Assembly (NCBI GenBank): GCA_900543155.1
Contig: UQQN01000054.1
Span: 1-16,060, forward strand
Direction of reading: 5' to 3'
DNA from: an uncultured Prevotella sp.
GTDB lineage: Bacteria > Bacteroidota > Bacteroidia > Bacteroidales > Bacteroidaceae
Length of the DNA: 16,060 nt
How positions within the stretch are numbered: the stretch's first letter is position 1; each line of letters begins with the position of its first letter. The notes under the pieces are model-generated. The model saw nothing but the letters and a program-made list of their open reading frames with translations. It was not told where the DNA came from and did not search any database. This document shows positions 1 to 5,685 of this stretch, piece after piece. The translations under genes and the position numbers were made by a program.

Positions 1-8
1 CAAGCCCA

Positions 9-46
9 TTGGCAGAATTAAGTATGCACTAAATTAATTCCGCCAA
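9..46. repeat. Imperfect inverted repeat at the left edge
   Basis: Arms 9-21 (TTGGCAGAATTAA) and 34-46 (TTAATTCCGCCAA) pair at 12 of 13 positions around a 12-nt loop. There is no T-run on either side, so it does not look like a standard intrinsic terminator. It could be an operator, an RNA hairpin at the end of a short leftward transcript, or the edge of a repeat that continues outside the window. Confidence 0.5.
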
Positions 47-178
47 CAGGTATATAATTAGGGGGCATCCATTCTGTTGTGCAGGTGAACCAATCATATA
101 CGCATAACGTGCGCCTTCAATGCTACGAGGGCATTGAATTCGCGGTGCAGAGATATGTGTAATAATCAGTTGATTCAT
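29..178 (-). CDS. Possible small protein of 49 residues (doubtful)
   Basis: An open frame starts with ATG at 178-176 and ends with TAG at 31-29. The protein begins MNQLIITHISAPRIQC and has no signal peptide, membrane helix or motif that I recognise. The only support is position: a good Bacteroidetes-type promoter (216-247) points at it and would give a leader of about 30 nt. The frame contains the 8-bp hairpin 116-123/131-138 and part of the inverted repeat 9-46, so the transcript could equally be a structured non-coding RNA or the leader of a gene beyond the left edge. I do not assign a function. Confidence 0.2.
   Translation of the reverse strand: MNQLIITHISAPRIQCPRSIEGARYAYMIGSPAQQNGCPLIIYLLAELI
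116..138. repeat. Perfect 8-bp hairpin
   Basis: TTCAATGC (116-123) and GCATTGAA (131-138) are exact inverted repeats around a 7-nt loop. There is no T-run behind it on either strand. It lies on the path of the leftward transcript predicted from the promoter at 216-247. Confidence 0.4.
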
Positions 179-215
179 TGCGATGAATAGATGTTATGAT
201 TTGTTTGAACGGCGA

Positions 216-247
216 CAAAGGTAAGACTTTTTTTAATCTCACACAAA
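216..247 (-). promoter_or_regulatory. Predicted Bacteroidetes sigma-A promoter, leftward
   Basis: Read on the minus strand, TTTG (247-244) is followed after exactly 20 nt by TACCTTTG (223-216). This matches the Bacteroidetes -33/-7 pattern of TTTG and TAnnTTTG with normal spacing. It lies downstream of the thiamine operon and points out of the window, so the operon's left neighbour probably has its own promoter. Transcription would start near 205-212. Confidence 0.45.
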
Positions 248-306
248 AAAATATCGTTTTTTTTAGCTTAGCAAGCTTAATCCATTTTTTGGGAAATGCT
301 TTCACC

Positions 307-897
307 CTACCCCAAAACATCTCTCACCTGTTTCAAGTATGCGTCAAATTGGGGCTGATTGATGCGGTTCCATATATCGCCCAAAAAAGCTGCTCCCCCA
401 AAGTGCAAACGTTGAAGTTGGGGGATGTTTGCTGCTGTTACGCCCCCTAATGCTATTACCTTGTTGTCGATAATGCCATCGGCTGCAGCTTGTTGCAAAT
501 CGGCATCAGAGAATGCTGCCTCATATCCCACCTTTGATATGCTATTAAAAATAGGACTTAAAAATACGTATTGACAAAGGGGCTTTTTTGCACACACTTC
601 GGTCAGGCTATGACAGGCACACGATATGCTCCCCCCGAAACCCTCGGGCACTTGCGCACAACGACGATTCAGGTGGATGCCATGAAGCGCAAACTCTGTG
701 GTTAAATAAAAATGCTCGTGCAAGACTATGCGACTGTGCCACTCTGCAGGTATGCTTTTTAGCAATTCGCGATAAGTCTCGACCGAGGCTCCTGGCTTGC
801 GCAAATGCAATAAATCGAGTCCGTGCCGAAACATTTTATCTATAAAAATCGCCTCCCCCGAGATTGTTTCGGGAGAGGTGATTACTATCCATTTCAT
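307..897 (-). CDS. TenI-like thiamine phosphate synthase paralogue
   Basis: A 196-residue TIM-barrel protein of the ThiE/TenI family, last gene of the thiamine operon. Family landmarks are LHLRKPGAS near residue 30, GIHLN near residue 73, SPIFNSISKVGY (the phosphate-loop region), and IALGGV near the C-terminus. Compared by eye with the true ThiE of this operon, the two Mg-binding Asp positions appear altered: the DDH segment reads HEH, and the NDMP segment reads RCAQ. That makes thiamine phosphate synthase activity doubtful and fits TenI, the thiazole tautomerase family. A tautomerase is expected with ThiG, but here the thiazole enzyme is Thi4, so the role is unclear. It starts 77 nt after thi4, behind a strong hairpin (921-969). 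Automatic annotation may call it thiE. Confidence 0.8.
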   Translation of the reverse strand: MKWIVITSPETISGEAIFIDKMFRHGLDLLHLRKPGASVETYRELLKSIPAEWHSRIVLHEHFYLTTEFALHGIHLNRRCAQVPEGFGGSISCACHSLTEVCAKKPLCQYVFLSPIFNSISKVGYEAAFSDADLQQAAADGIIDNKVIALGGVTAANIPQLQRLHFGGAAFLGDIWNRINQPQFDAYLKQVRDVLG

Positions 898-920
898 ACT
901 CTCGTAAATGGTGGTTGAGA

Positions 921-969
921 AATAAGGGGGGGGGAGAGTGGATTGATTATCACCCCATCCCCCCTTATT
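921..969. repeat. 11-bp hairpin in the thi4-tenI gap, with a run of nine G
   Basis: AATAAGGGGGG (921-931) and CCCCCCTTATT (959-969) form a perfect 11-bp stem; the plus strand has nine consecutive G at 926-934, so the stem can slip. It fills most of the 77-nt gap between thi4 and the TenI-like gene. On the transcribed (minus) strand the stem is followed by a few scattered T, not a clean U-run, so it is more likely a transcript-stabilising or processing structure, or a weak attenuator that lowers expression of the last gene. Confidence 0.55.
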
Positions 970-974
970 ATCTA

Positions 975-1745
975 TTACTTCAACTTTTCGATAATCAAGT
1001 CTGCTACCTTCTTACCCGAGAGCATCATACCGCCAAAGATGGGTCCCATACGGGGCGTGCCTGCTACAGCTGAAGAAGCCATGCCACAAACGTAAAGACC
1101 AGGATAAATCTCGCGTGTGCCTTCAACTACCATGCGTTCGCCCTCTACCACGTCTAATGAGCGTTCGCCAATTACGCCACCTGTGGGGGTGTCGAGTTGG
1201 ATGCCATTTTTGCTAGCAACCACCTTACACATTTCACTGTCGTGACCTGTGCCGTCGATTACGCACTTTGCCATGATGTTGAGGGGGTCTACGTGCATAC
1301 CTTCGCGAAGCACAGGTGTCCAATTTACAACCACACCACTCACTACATCGTTTTTAAAGATTACGTCCTCTACAGAGTAGCAGTTAAAGATGGTGGCACC
1401 TGCATGCACTGCATGATAGAGCAAAGCCGAAGTGCTCTCTACCGAATCGATGGTATAGAGTCCGTCTTCAAAGGCTTCGTAGTTAATGTCGAAGTCTTTA
1501 ATGATGTGCATGGCCTCTTCTTGAATTACGATTTGGTTGAACATCATGGCACCACCCCACATGCCTCCACCGGGAGAAAGTTTACGGTCGAACTGTGCTA
1601 CTTTCAATCCAGCCTTTGCCAAATAATAAGCAGCTACAATACCCGAGGGACCACCACCCACGATGGCTACGTCGAGGTTTAAATTACGTTGAAGTTTGTC
1701 GAAATAGGTACTGATAATACCTTTTGATACTTGTGTCTCAATCAT
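975..1745 (-). CDS. thi4: Thi4-type, sulfide-dependent ADP-thiazole synthase
   Basis: A 256-residue FAD/NAD-fold protein of the Thi4 (THI1) family, which builds the thiazole half of thiamine from NAD, glycine and sulfur. Visible features are the dinucleotide-binding motif VGGGPSG (residues 29-35), the SPGGGMWGGAMMF segment, TGHD (166-169), and the C-terminal RMGPIFGGMMLSGKK. In yeast and plant enzymes a Cys in the segment before DPN gives up its sulfur in a single-turnover reaction. Here the matching segment reads GMHVDPLN, with His151 in that place, as in archaeal enzymes that use free sulfide and turn over repeatedly. This fits an anaerobe. The gene takes the place of thiS/thiG/thiH/thiF in the operon and lies 27 nt after thiC. 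The family call is very safe; sulfide dependence is inferred from the residue. Confidence 0.93.
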   Translation of the reverse strand: MIETQVSKGIISTYFDKLQRNLNLDVAIVGGGPSGIVAAYYLAKAGLKVAQFDRKLSPGGGMWGGAMMFNQIVIQEEAMHIIKDFDINYEAFEDGLYTIDSVESTSALLYHAVHAGATIFNCYSVEDVIFKNDVVSGVVVNWTPVLREGMHVDPLNIMAKCVIDGTGHDSEMCKVVASKNGIQLDTPTGGVIGERSLDVVEGERMVVEGTREIYPGLYVCGMASSAVAGTPRMGPIFGGMMLSGKKVADLIIEKLK

Positions 1746-1772
1746 TTTTTATGTTGTTTTAAATCTGTTTTT

Positions 1773-3353
1773 TTATTCCTCATTGCAGTTCTTCAGCGAA
1801 TGGCTGATGCGTGCTGCACAGAAGTTAGGACCGCACATGGTGCAATAGTTTGCATCGACAGAGTTGCTCGATTTATAGTATTCGAGTGCCCGTTCAGGGT
1901 CGAGCGAGAGGTTGAATTGATCCTTCCAACGGAAGTCGTAACGTGCCTTGCTCAAAGCATCATCGCGCACCGTGGCACCGGGATGCCCCTTAGCCAAGTC
2001 GGCAGCATGGGCAGCAATTTTATAGGTTACCACGCCCACACGCACATCTTCTTTCTCGGGCAGGGCAAGGTGCTCTTTAGGTGTAACGTAACAAAGCATG
2101 GCTGTGCCATACCAACCAATCATTGAAGCACCAATGGCTGAGGTGATGTGGTCGTAGGCAGGTGCAATGTCTGTGACAAGCGGACCTAAGGTATAGAAAG
2201 GAGCACCATGACACTTTTCTATCTGTCGCTCCATGTTCTCTTTAATTTTGTGCATAGGCACATGACCAGGCCCCTCAATAAACGCTTGCACATTCTTTGC
2301 CCAAGCACGTTCTACGAGTTCGCCCATTGTGTCGAGTTCGGCAAACTGTGCTGCGTCATTGGCATCGTGTGTAGAACCTGGACGCAAACCATCGCCCAAA
2401 GAAATGGCTACATCATATTTTGCACAGATATCGCAAATGTCATCGAAGTGCTCGTAGAGGAAACTTTCTTTTTGGTGCACCTTACACCATTTTGAAATGA
2501 TGCTACCACCACGGCTCACAATACCCGTTAAACGGGTGTCTGCCAAATGTATGTTTTTTAAACGAATGCCACAGTGAATGGTGAAGTAGTCTACACCTTG
2601 TTCGCACTGCTCAATAAGTGTGTCGCGGAATACCTCCCAAGTTAAATCTTCGGCTTTGCCATTTACTTTTTCAAAAGCCTGATACATGGGCACAGTGCCT
2701 ACGGGCACAGGACAGTTGCGAAGAATCCATTCACGGGTTTCGTGAATATCATTACCCGTAGAAAGGTCCATCAATGTGTCGCCTCCCCACTTACAACTCC
2801 ATACGGCTTTTTCTACCTCCTCTTCAATGCCTGAGGTGGTAGACGAATTGCCAATGTTGGTATTTATTTTTACCAAGAAATTGGTGCCTATAATCATGGG
2901 TTCTGACTCTGGGTGCTTTGTATTGGCAGGAATCACTGCACGACCTTCGGCTATTTCTTTGCACACAAACTCAGGCGTAATGTGCGTTTTAATGCCCAAC
3001 TCCTCGCAGTTCATGTTTTCGCGAATAGCCACATACTCCATCTCTTGCGTAATAATGCCTTGCTTCGCAAAATACATTTGTGTTTCGCCCTCCTTACGTC
3101 CTTCTATCCATGGTTGACGCAATTTGGGGAGTCCTTTCTCTAAATCGATTTCTACATTCGGATCGCTATACGCACCACTGGTGTCGTAAATATACACCGG
3201 TGCATTAGGTTCCTCATGGCGTTTCTCTCCCTCAAAAGTTACGGTGGGTGTAAGACGCACGCGTCGCATACCTACTTTTATTTCGGGAAAGAGTTTTCCA
3301 CTCAAATACACCTTCTCTGACGAAGGGTATTTAAATTTGATTTTTGTTTCCAT
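1773..3353 (-). CDS. thiC: Phosphomethylpyrimidine synthase ThiC
   Basis: ThiC is the radical-SAM enzyme that rearranges aminoimidazole ribotide into hydroxymethylpyrimidine phosphate (HMP-P), the pyrimidine half of thiamine. The protein has 526 residues. It shows the N-terminal VYIYDTSGAYSDP region, EYVAIREN, SLGDGLRPGS and EGPGHVPMHKI, all typical of the family. The C-terminal iron-sulfur site is CTMCGPNFC, with Cys504, Cys507 and Cys512 in the family's CX2CX4C spacing. Third gene of the operon, 45 nt after thiE and 27 nt before thi4. Its product is phosphorylated by ThiD, encoded upstream. Expression is expected to fall when TPP binds the riboswitch at 4967-5049. Confidence 0.98.
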   Translation of the reverse strand: METKIKFKYPSSEKVYLSGKLFPEIKVGMRRVRLTPTVTFEGEKRHEEPNAPVYIYDTSGAYSDPNVEIDLEKGLPKLRQPWIEGRKEGETQMYFAKQGIITQEMEYVAIRENMNCEELGIKTHITPEFVCKEIAEGRAVIPANTKHPESEPMIIGTNFLVKINTNIGNSSTTSGIEEEVEKAVWSCKWGGDTLMDLSTGNDIHETREWILRNCPVPVGTVPMYQAFEKVNGKAEDLTWEVFRDTLIEQCEQGVDYFTIHCGIRLKNIHLADTRLTGIVSRGGSIISKWCKVHQKESFLYEHFDDICDICAKYDVAISLGDGLRPGSTHDANDAAQFAELDTMGELVERAWAKNVQAFIEGPGHVPMHKIKENMERQIEKCHGAPFYTLGPLVTDIAPAYDHITSAIGASMIGWYGTAMLCYVTPKEHLALPEKEDVRVGVVTYKIAAHAADLAKGHPGATVRDDALSKARYDFRWKDQFNLSLDPERALEYYKSSNSVDANYCTMCGPNFCAARISHSLKNCNEE

Positions 3354-3398
3354 ATATATTTTGGTGTGTGATTGTGTTTGTAGGGATTTTTGTAAAAA

Positions 3399-4025
3399 CT
3401 ACTCATTGTTTTCAGTTTCTAACGAAACAAATTGCTTCATTTCGTCCACCGGATTTTCAGCATTTAAAATGCCACCGCTCACAGCTATGCCTGTTACGCC
3501 TGTTTGCATAATGGCTGGGATGTCCGTCTTTAAGATGCCTCCAATTGCCACTATGGGCAACGCTATGTGGTGATCTTTCATTTGTTGCACAATGCTTTCG
3601 TAACCCGCTAAACCCAATACGGGCGAAAGATTTTTTTTGGTAGTGGTAAATCTAAACGGACCACAACCAATGTAGTCGGCACCTTGGCGATAAAGGCGTT
3701 CCACGTCGGCAAATGTGTTAGCTGTGCCACCTATGATGCACGTCTTGCCCAAAAGTTTTCGAGCCTCGTCTACAGGCATATCGTTCTTGCCCAAATGCAC
3801 CCCATTGGCACCTGTTTGTTTCACCCATTCCACATGATCGTCAAGCACGAACACGGCATTATAGGTCTTGCATAGTGCACCTATCTCTTTAGCTGCTGCC
3901 AAGAATGTTGCCTCGTCGGCATCCTTCATTCTGAGTTGCACCCACCTACAGCCACCCTCAAGTGCCAATTGGGCACCTTCTACATAACCATATCGTGCAT
4001 TGGCATGCGTTATAAACTGAATCAT
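3399..4025 (-). CDS. thiE: Thiamine phosphate synthase ThiE
   Basis: ThiE joins HMP pyrophosphate with the thiazole phosphate to make thiamine phosphate. The 208-residue protein is a complete TIM barrel with WVQLRMKDAD, the VLDDHVEW segment, GVHLGKNDMP, GGTANT, the diphosphate-binding GPFRFTTTKKNLSPVLG, AIGGI and GIAVSGGI. Both Asp positions expected for Mg binding are present, unlike in the paralogue at 307-897. The start codon overlaps the thiD stop codon in an ATGA (4022-4025), so translation of the two genes is probably coupled. Confidence 0.96.
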   Translation of the reverse strand: MIQFITHANARYGYVEGAQLALEGGCRWVQLRMKDADEATFLAAAKEIGALCKTYNAVFVLDDHVEWVKQTGANGVHLGKNDMPVDEARKLLGKTCIIGGTANTFADVERLYRQGADYIGCGPFRFTTTKKNLSPVLGLAGYESIVQQMKDHHIALPIVAIGGILKTDIPAIMQTGVTGIAVSGGILNAENPVDEMKQFVSLETENNE

Positions 4026-4837
4026 ACAATAATTGTTTTTTCGGGATTAAACAAATGGCATACAGGTCCATGTCCCTCTCCTACTCTCACATCCTTACCT
4101 GCCTCAAGTGCTTTACTAAGATAGTCTTTGGCACGCGCTACGGCATCAGACATATTTAATCCCCGTGCCATAAACGAGGCTATGGCAGACGAGAGTGTAC
4201 ACCCCGTGCCATGTGTGTTACGTGTGTGGATTGTAGTGTGTGTAAAAGTGTACACATCTCCGTCTTTCACATAGAGTTTATCGACCTTCTCTTCTCCCTC
4301 TAAGTGCCCACCTTTTATCAATACTGCCTTGCAACCTAAAGCCAAAATGCGTTCGGCTGCAAAGTCCATATCCTGGGGGGTGCTGATTTTGGTTTTTGCC
4401 AATACTTCTGCCTCGGGGATGTTGGGCGTTAACAATGTGGCAATAGGCAATAAGGCTGTGCAAAACGTGTGCAATGCCTCGGGCTGCATAAGCATGGAGC
4501 CACTTGTCGACACCATTACAGGGTCTACCACCACCTTTTGGGGGGCATACGGGCGCAGGGTCTCGGCTATGGCTTGAATTGTGGCTTGGTCGTTTACCAT
4601 ACCTATTTTTATAGCCATTGGCGCAATATCGTCCATCACGGCATTAATCTGTCCTGCCACAATATGGGGGTCTATGGCTTGAATCGCTTGCACTCCCATT
4701 GTGTTTTGCACGGTAACAGAGGTGATGGCTGAAGCAGCATAAACACCTAAGGCTGACATTGTTTTGATGTCAGCCTGCACTCCTGCTCCTCCACAACTGT
4801 CAGAGCCAGCTATTGTCAATACGCTAATATACCTCAT
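4022..4837 (-). CDS. thiD: HMP/HMP-phosphate kinase ThiD
   Basis: ThiD phosphorylates hydroxymethylpyrimidine and then its monophosphate, giving the pyrophosphate used by ThiE. The 271-residue ribokinase-fold protein shows the substrate motif AGSDSCGGAGVQADIKT near the N-terminus, VVVDPVMVSTSG in the middle, and the anion hole NTHGTGCTLSSAIA near the C-terminus, with the usual GHGPV segment before the end. It is the first gene of the operon. ATG at 4837-4835 is chosen because the family motif begins about nine residues later, and the nearest upstream ATG (4842) is out of frame and stops at once. The 5' leader from the promoter is about 220 nt and carries the TPP riboswitch. Confidence 0.97.
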   Translation of the reverse strand: MRYISVLTIAGSDSCGGAGVQADIKTMSALGVYAASAITSVTVQNTMGVQAIQAIDPHIVAGQINAVMDDIAPMAIKIGMVNDQATIQAIAETLRPYAPQKVVVDPVMVSTSGSMLMQPEALHTFCTALLPIATLLTPNIPEAEVLAKTKISTPQDMDFAAERILALGCKAVLIKGGHLEGEEKVDKLYVKDGDVYTFTHTTIHTRNTHGTGCTLSSAIASFMARGLNMSDAVARAKDYLSKALEAGKDVRVGEGHGPVCHLFNPEKTIIV

Positions 4838-4899
4838 ACCATTTTTGTTTTGAACGAGGCGCCATCAGCAATCTACAAAGAAAATACGGAATAGAAATA

Positions 4900-4971
4900 G
4901 TTTCAACATCTATTGGGCACCACTTTTTTACAGTGGTTTGCTCAAATAAAAATGTACTTTTTAGTTGAAAC
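4900..4971 (-). promoter_or_regulatory. Alternative stem of the TPP riboswitch (expression platform)
   Basis: On the minus strand GTTTCAAC (4971-4964) and GTTGAAAC (4907-4900) form a perfect 8-bp stem that encloses a second hairpin, CCACT (4936-4932) with AGTGG (4924-4920). The first five bases of the left arm, GTTTC, are also the 3' half of riboswitch helix P1. P1 and this stem therefore exclude each other, as expected of an expression platform. No U-run terminator follows, so control is probably at translation or by another route. Confidence 0.55.
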
Positions 4972-5049
4972 ATCCCTTCGGCAGCATTATCTGCATCAGG
5001 TTCTATGGGTATAATCTCAGCATCACAAGTGTGAAGCACCCCTTATTTC
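4967..5049 (-). ncRNA. TPP (THI-box) riboswitch
   Basis: On the minus strand the leader carries the conserved THI-box blocks in order: AAGGGGTGC, then CTGAGATTATACCC, then AACCTGATGCAGATAATG, then GCCGAAGGGAT. Closing helix P1 is GAAAU (5049-5045) with GUUUC (4971-4967). The likely transcription start lies only a few bases upstream, so the aptamer is at the very 5' end of the mRNA. It controls thiD and the whole downstream operon; binding of thiamine pyrophosphate should switch expression off. Confidence 0.95.
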
Positions 5050-5060
5050 TTAAACGCTTG

Positions 5061-5068
5061 CAAATATA
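5061..5068 (-). promoter_or_regulatory. -7 box of the thiamine operon promoter
   Basis: TATATTTG read on the minus strand (5068-5061) is an exact TAnnTTTG box, placed about 12 nt before helix P1 of the riboswitch. No clear TTTG is seen at -33; that region is T-rich (about 5084-5090). Confidence 0.6.
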
Positions 5069-5090
5069 AACATTTATATCAAGAAAAAAG

Positions 5091-5360
5091 AATGTTGGAC
5101 TATTTTTATGAATATTTTTAAAAGCAAGCTTCCCTTCAATCCCCCCTTTTTCGGCAATTTAAGAAACCGAAGGAATCCTGATGGCAAAATGATAGGATTT
5201 TCAAACTCAAAAAAATTTCTACACGACCTTGCACAATAATAACGATACTTAATTTTTATGTCTTTCCTTTGTTGAATTTAAACATGTAACCTAAAAAACT
5301 TTCTAAAACCCCCTCTCTTTTATGTTTTACAACACATTTTTAAAATAAAAGAATTATTTA
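5091..5360. other. AT-rich gap between divergent operons, no gene seen
   Basis: About 270 nt between the thi promoter and the cyd promoter. I see no coding frame with family features. Two weak dyads are present: TTCGG (5150-5154) with CCGAA (5167-5171), and AATCCT (5174-5179) with AGGATT (5194-5199). They may belong to regulator sites, but there is nothing firm. Confidence 0.4.
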
Positions 5361-5393
5361 TTTGTAATCATTACAGAATAGTATGTATATTTG
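5361..5393 (+). promoter_or_regulatory. Promoter of the DUF4492-cydAB operon
   Basis: TTTG (5361-5364), a 21-nt spacer, and TATATTTG (5386-5393) match the Bacteroidetes -33/-7 consensus. The ATG of the first gene begins at 5399, only five bases after the -7 box, so the mRNA is probably leaderless or nearly so. Confidence 0.7.
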
Positions 5394-5398
5394 CCACC

Positions 5399-5632
5399 AT
5401 GAACATTCTGCAATACTTTAAAAACGTGTGGCGATTCTACCATGACGGATTCACACACATGACTTGGGGACGCACGCTTTGGGTGATCATCTTGCTCAAA
5501 TTGTTTGTGATCTTTGTGGTGCTGCGCATTTTCTTCTTTAAACCTGCTTTGGGGGGACTTAACAATGAGGAGAAAAGTGAACGCGTAAGCCAAACTCTAA
5601 AGTCTATGCCCCCAATAAACCATAACTTGTGA
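5399..5632 (+). CDS. DUF4492 small membrane protein of the cytochrome bd operon
   Basis: A 77-residue protein with one predicted membrane helix (about residues 27-48, LWVIILLKLFVIFVVLRIFFF). Before it comes the aromatic, basic segment FKNVWRFYHDGFTHMTWGR that I recognise as the DUF4492 signature; after it a short polar tail. As far as I know this family is found in Bacteroidetes and Campylobacterota directly in front of cydAB. It ends 53 nt before cydA and should share its mRNA. Size, topology and position suggest a small subunit or assembly factor of cytochrome bd, comparable in role to CydX, but that is inference; it does not resemble CydX in sequence. The conserved segment begins near residue 5, so the ATG at 5399 is the likely start even though it leaves almost no leader. 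Confidence 0.88.
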   Translation: MNILQYFKNVWRFYHDGFTHMTWGRTLWVIILLKLFVIFVVLRIFFFKPALGGLNNEEKSERVSQTLKSMPPINHNL

Positions 5633-5685
5633 ATGCTTTTACAAGTAACGAAGTCAACAAAAAAATAACTCCTTAATGATATAAC

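Noticed and set aside
123..320. Open frame of 65 codons on the minus strand overlapping the end of the TenI-like gene
   Set aside because: The lysine-rich product is just poly-T/poly-A sequence read through; the promoter at 216-247 lies inside it.
926..934. Run of nine G considered as a phase-variation switch
   Set aside because: It is outside coding sequence and not between promoter boxes; the enzyme beside it is not a typical phase-variable product. Kept only as a hairpin.
4824..5039. Open frame of 71 codons on the minus strand upstream of thiD
   Set aside because: It runs through the conserved TPP riboswitch; the sequence is explained by RNA structure.
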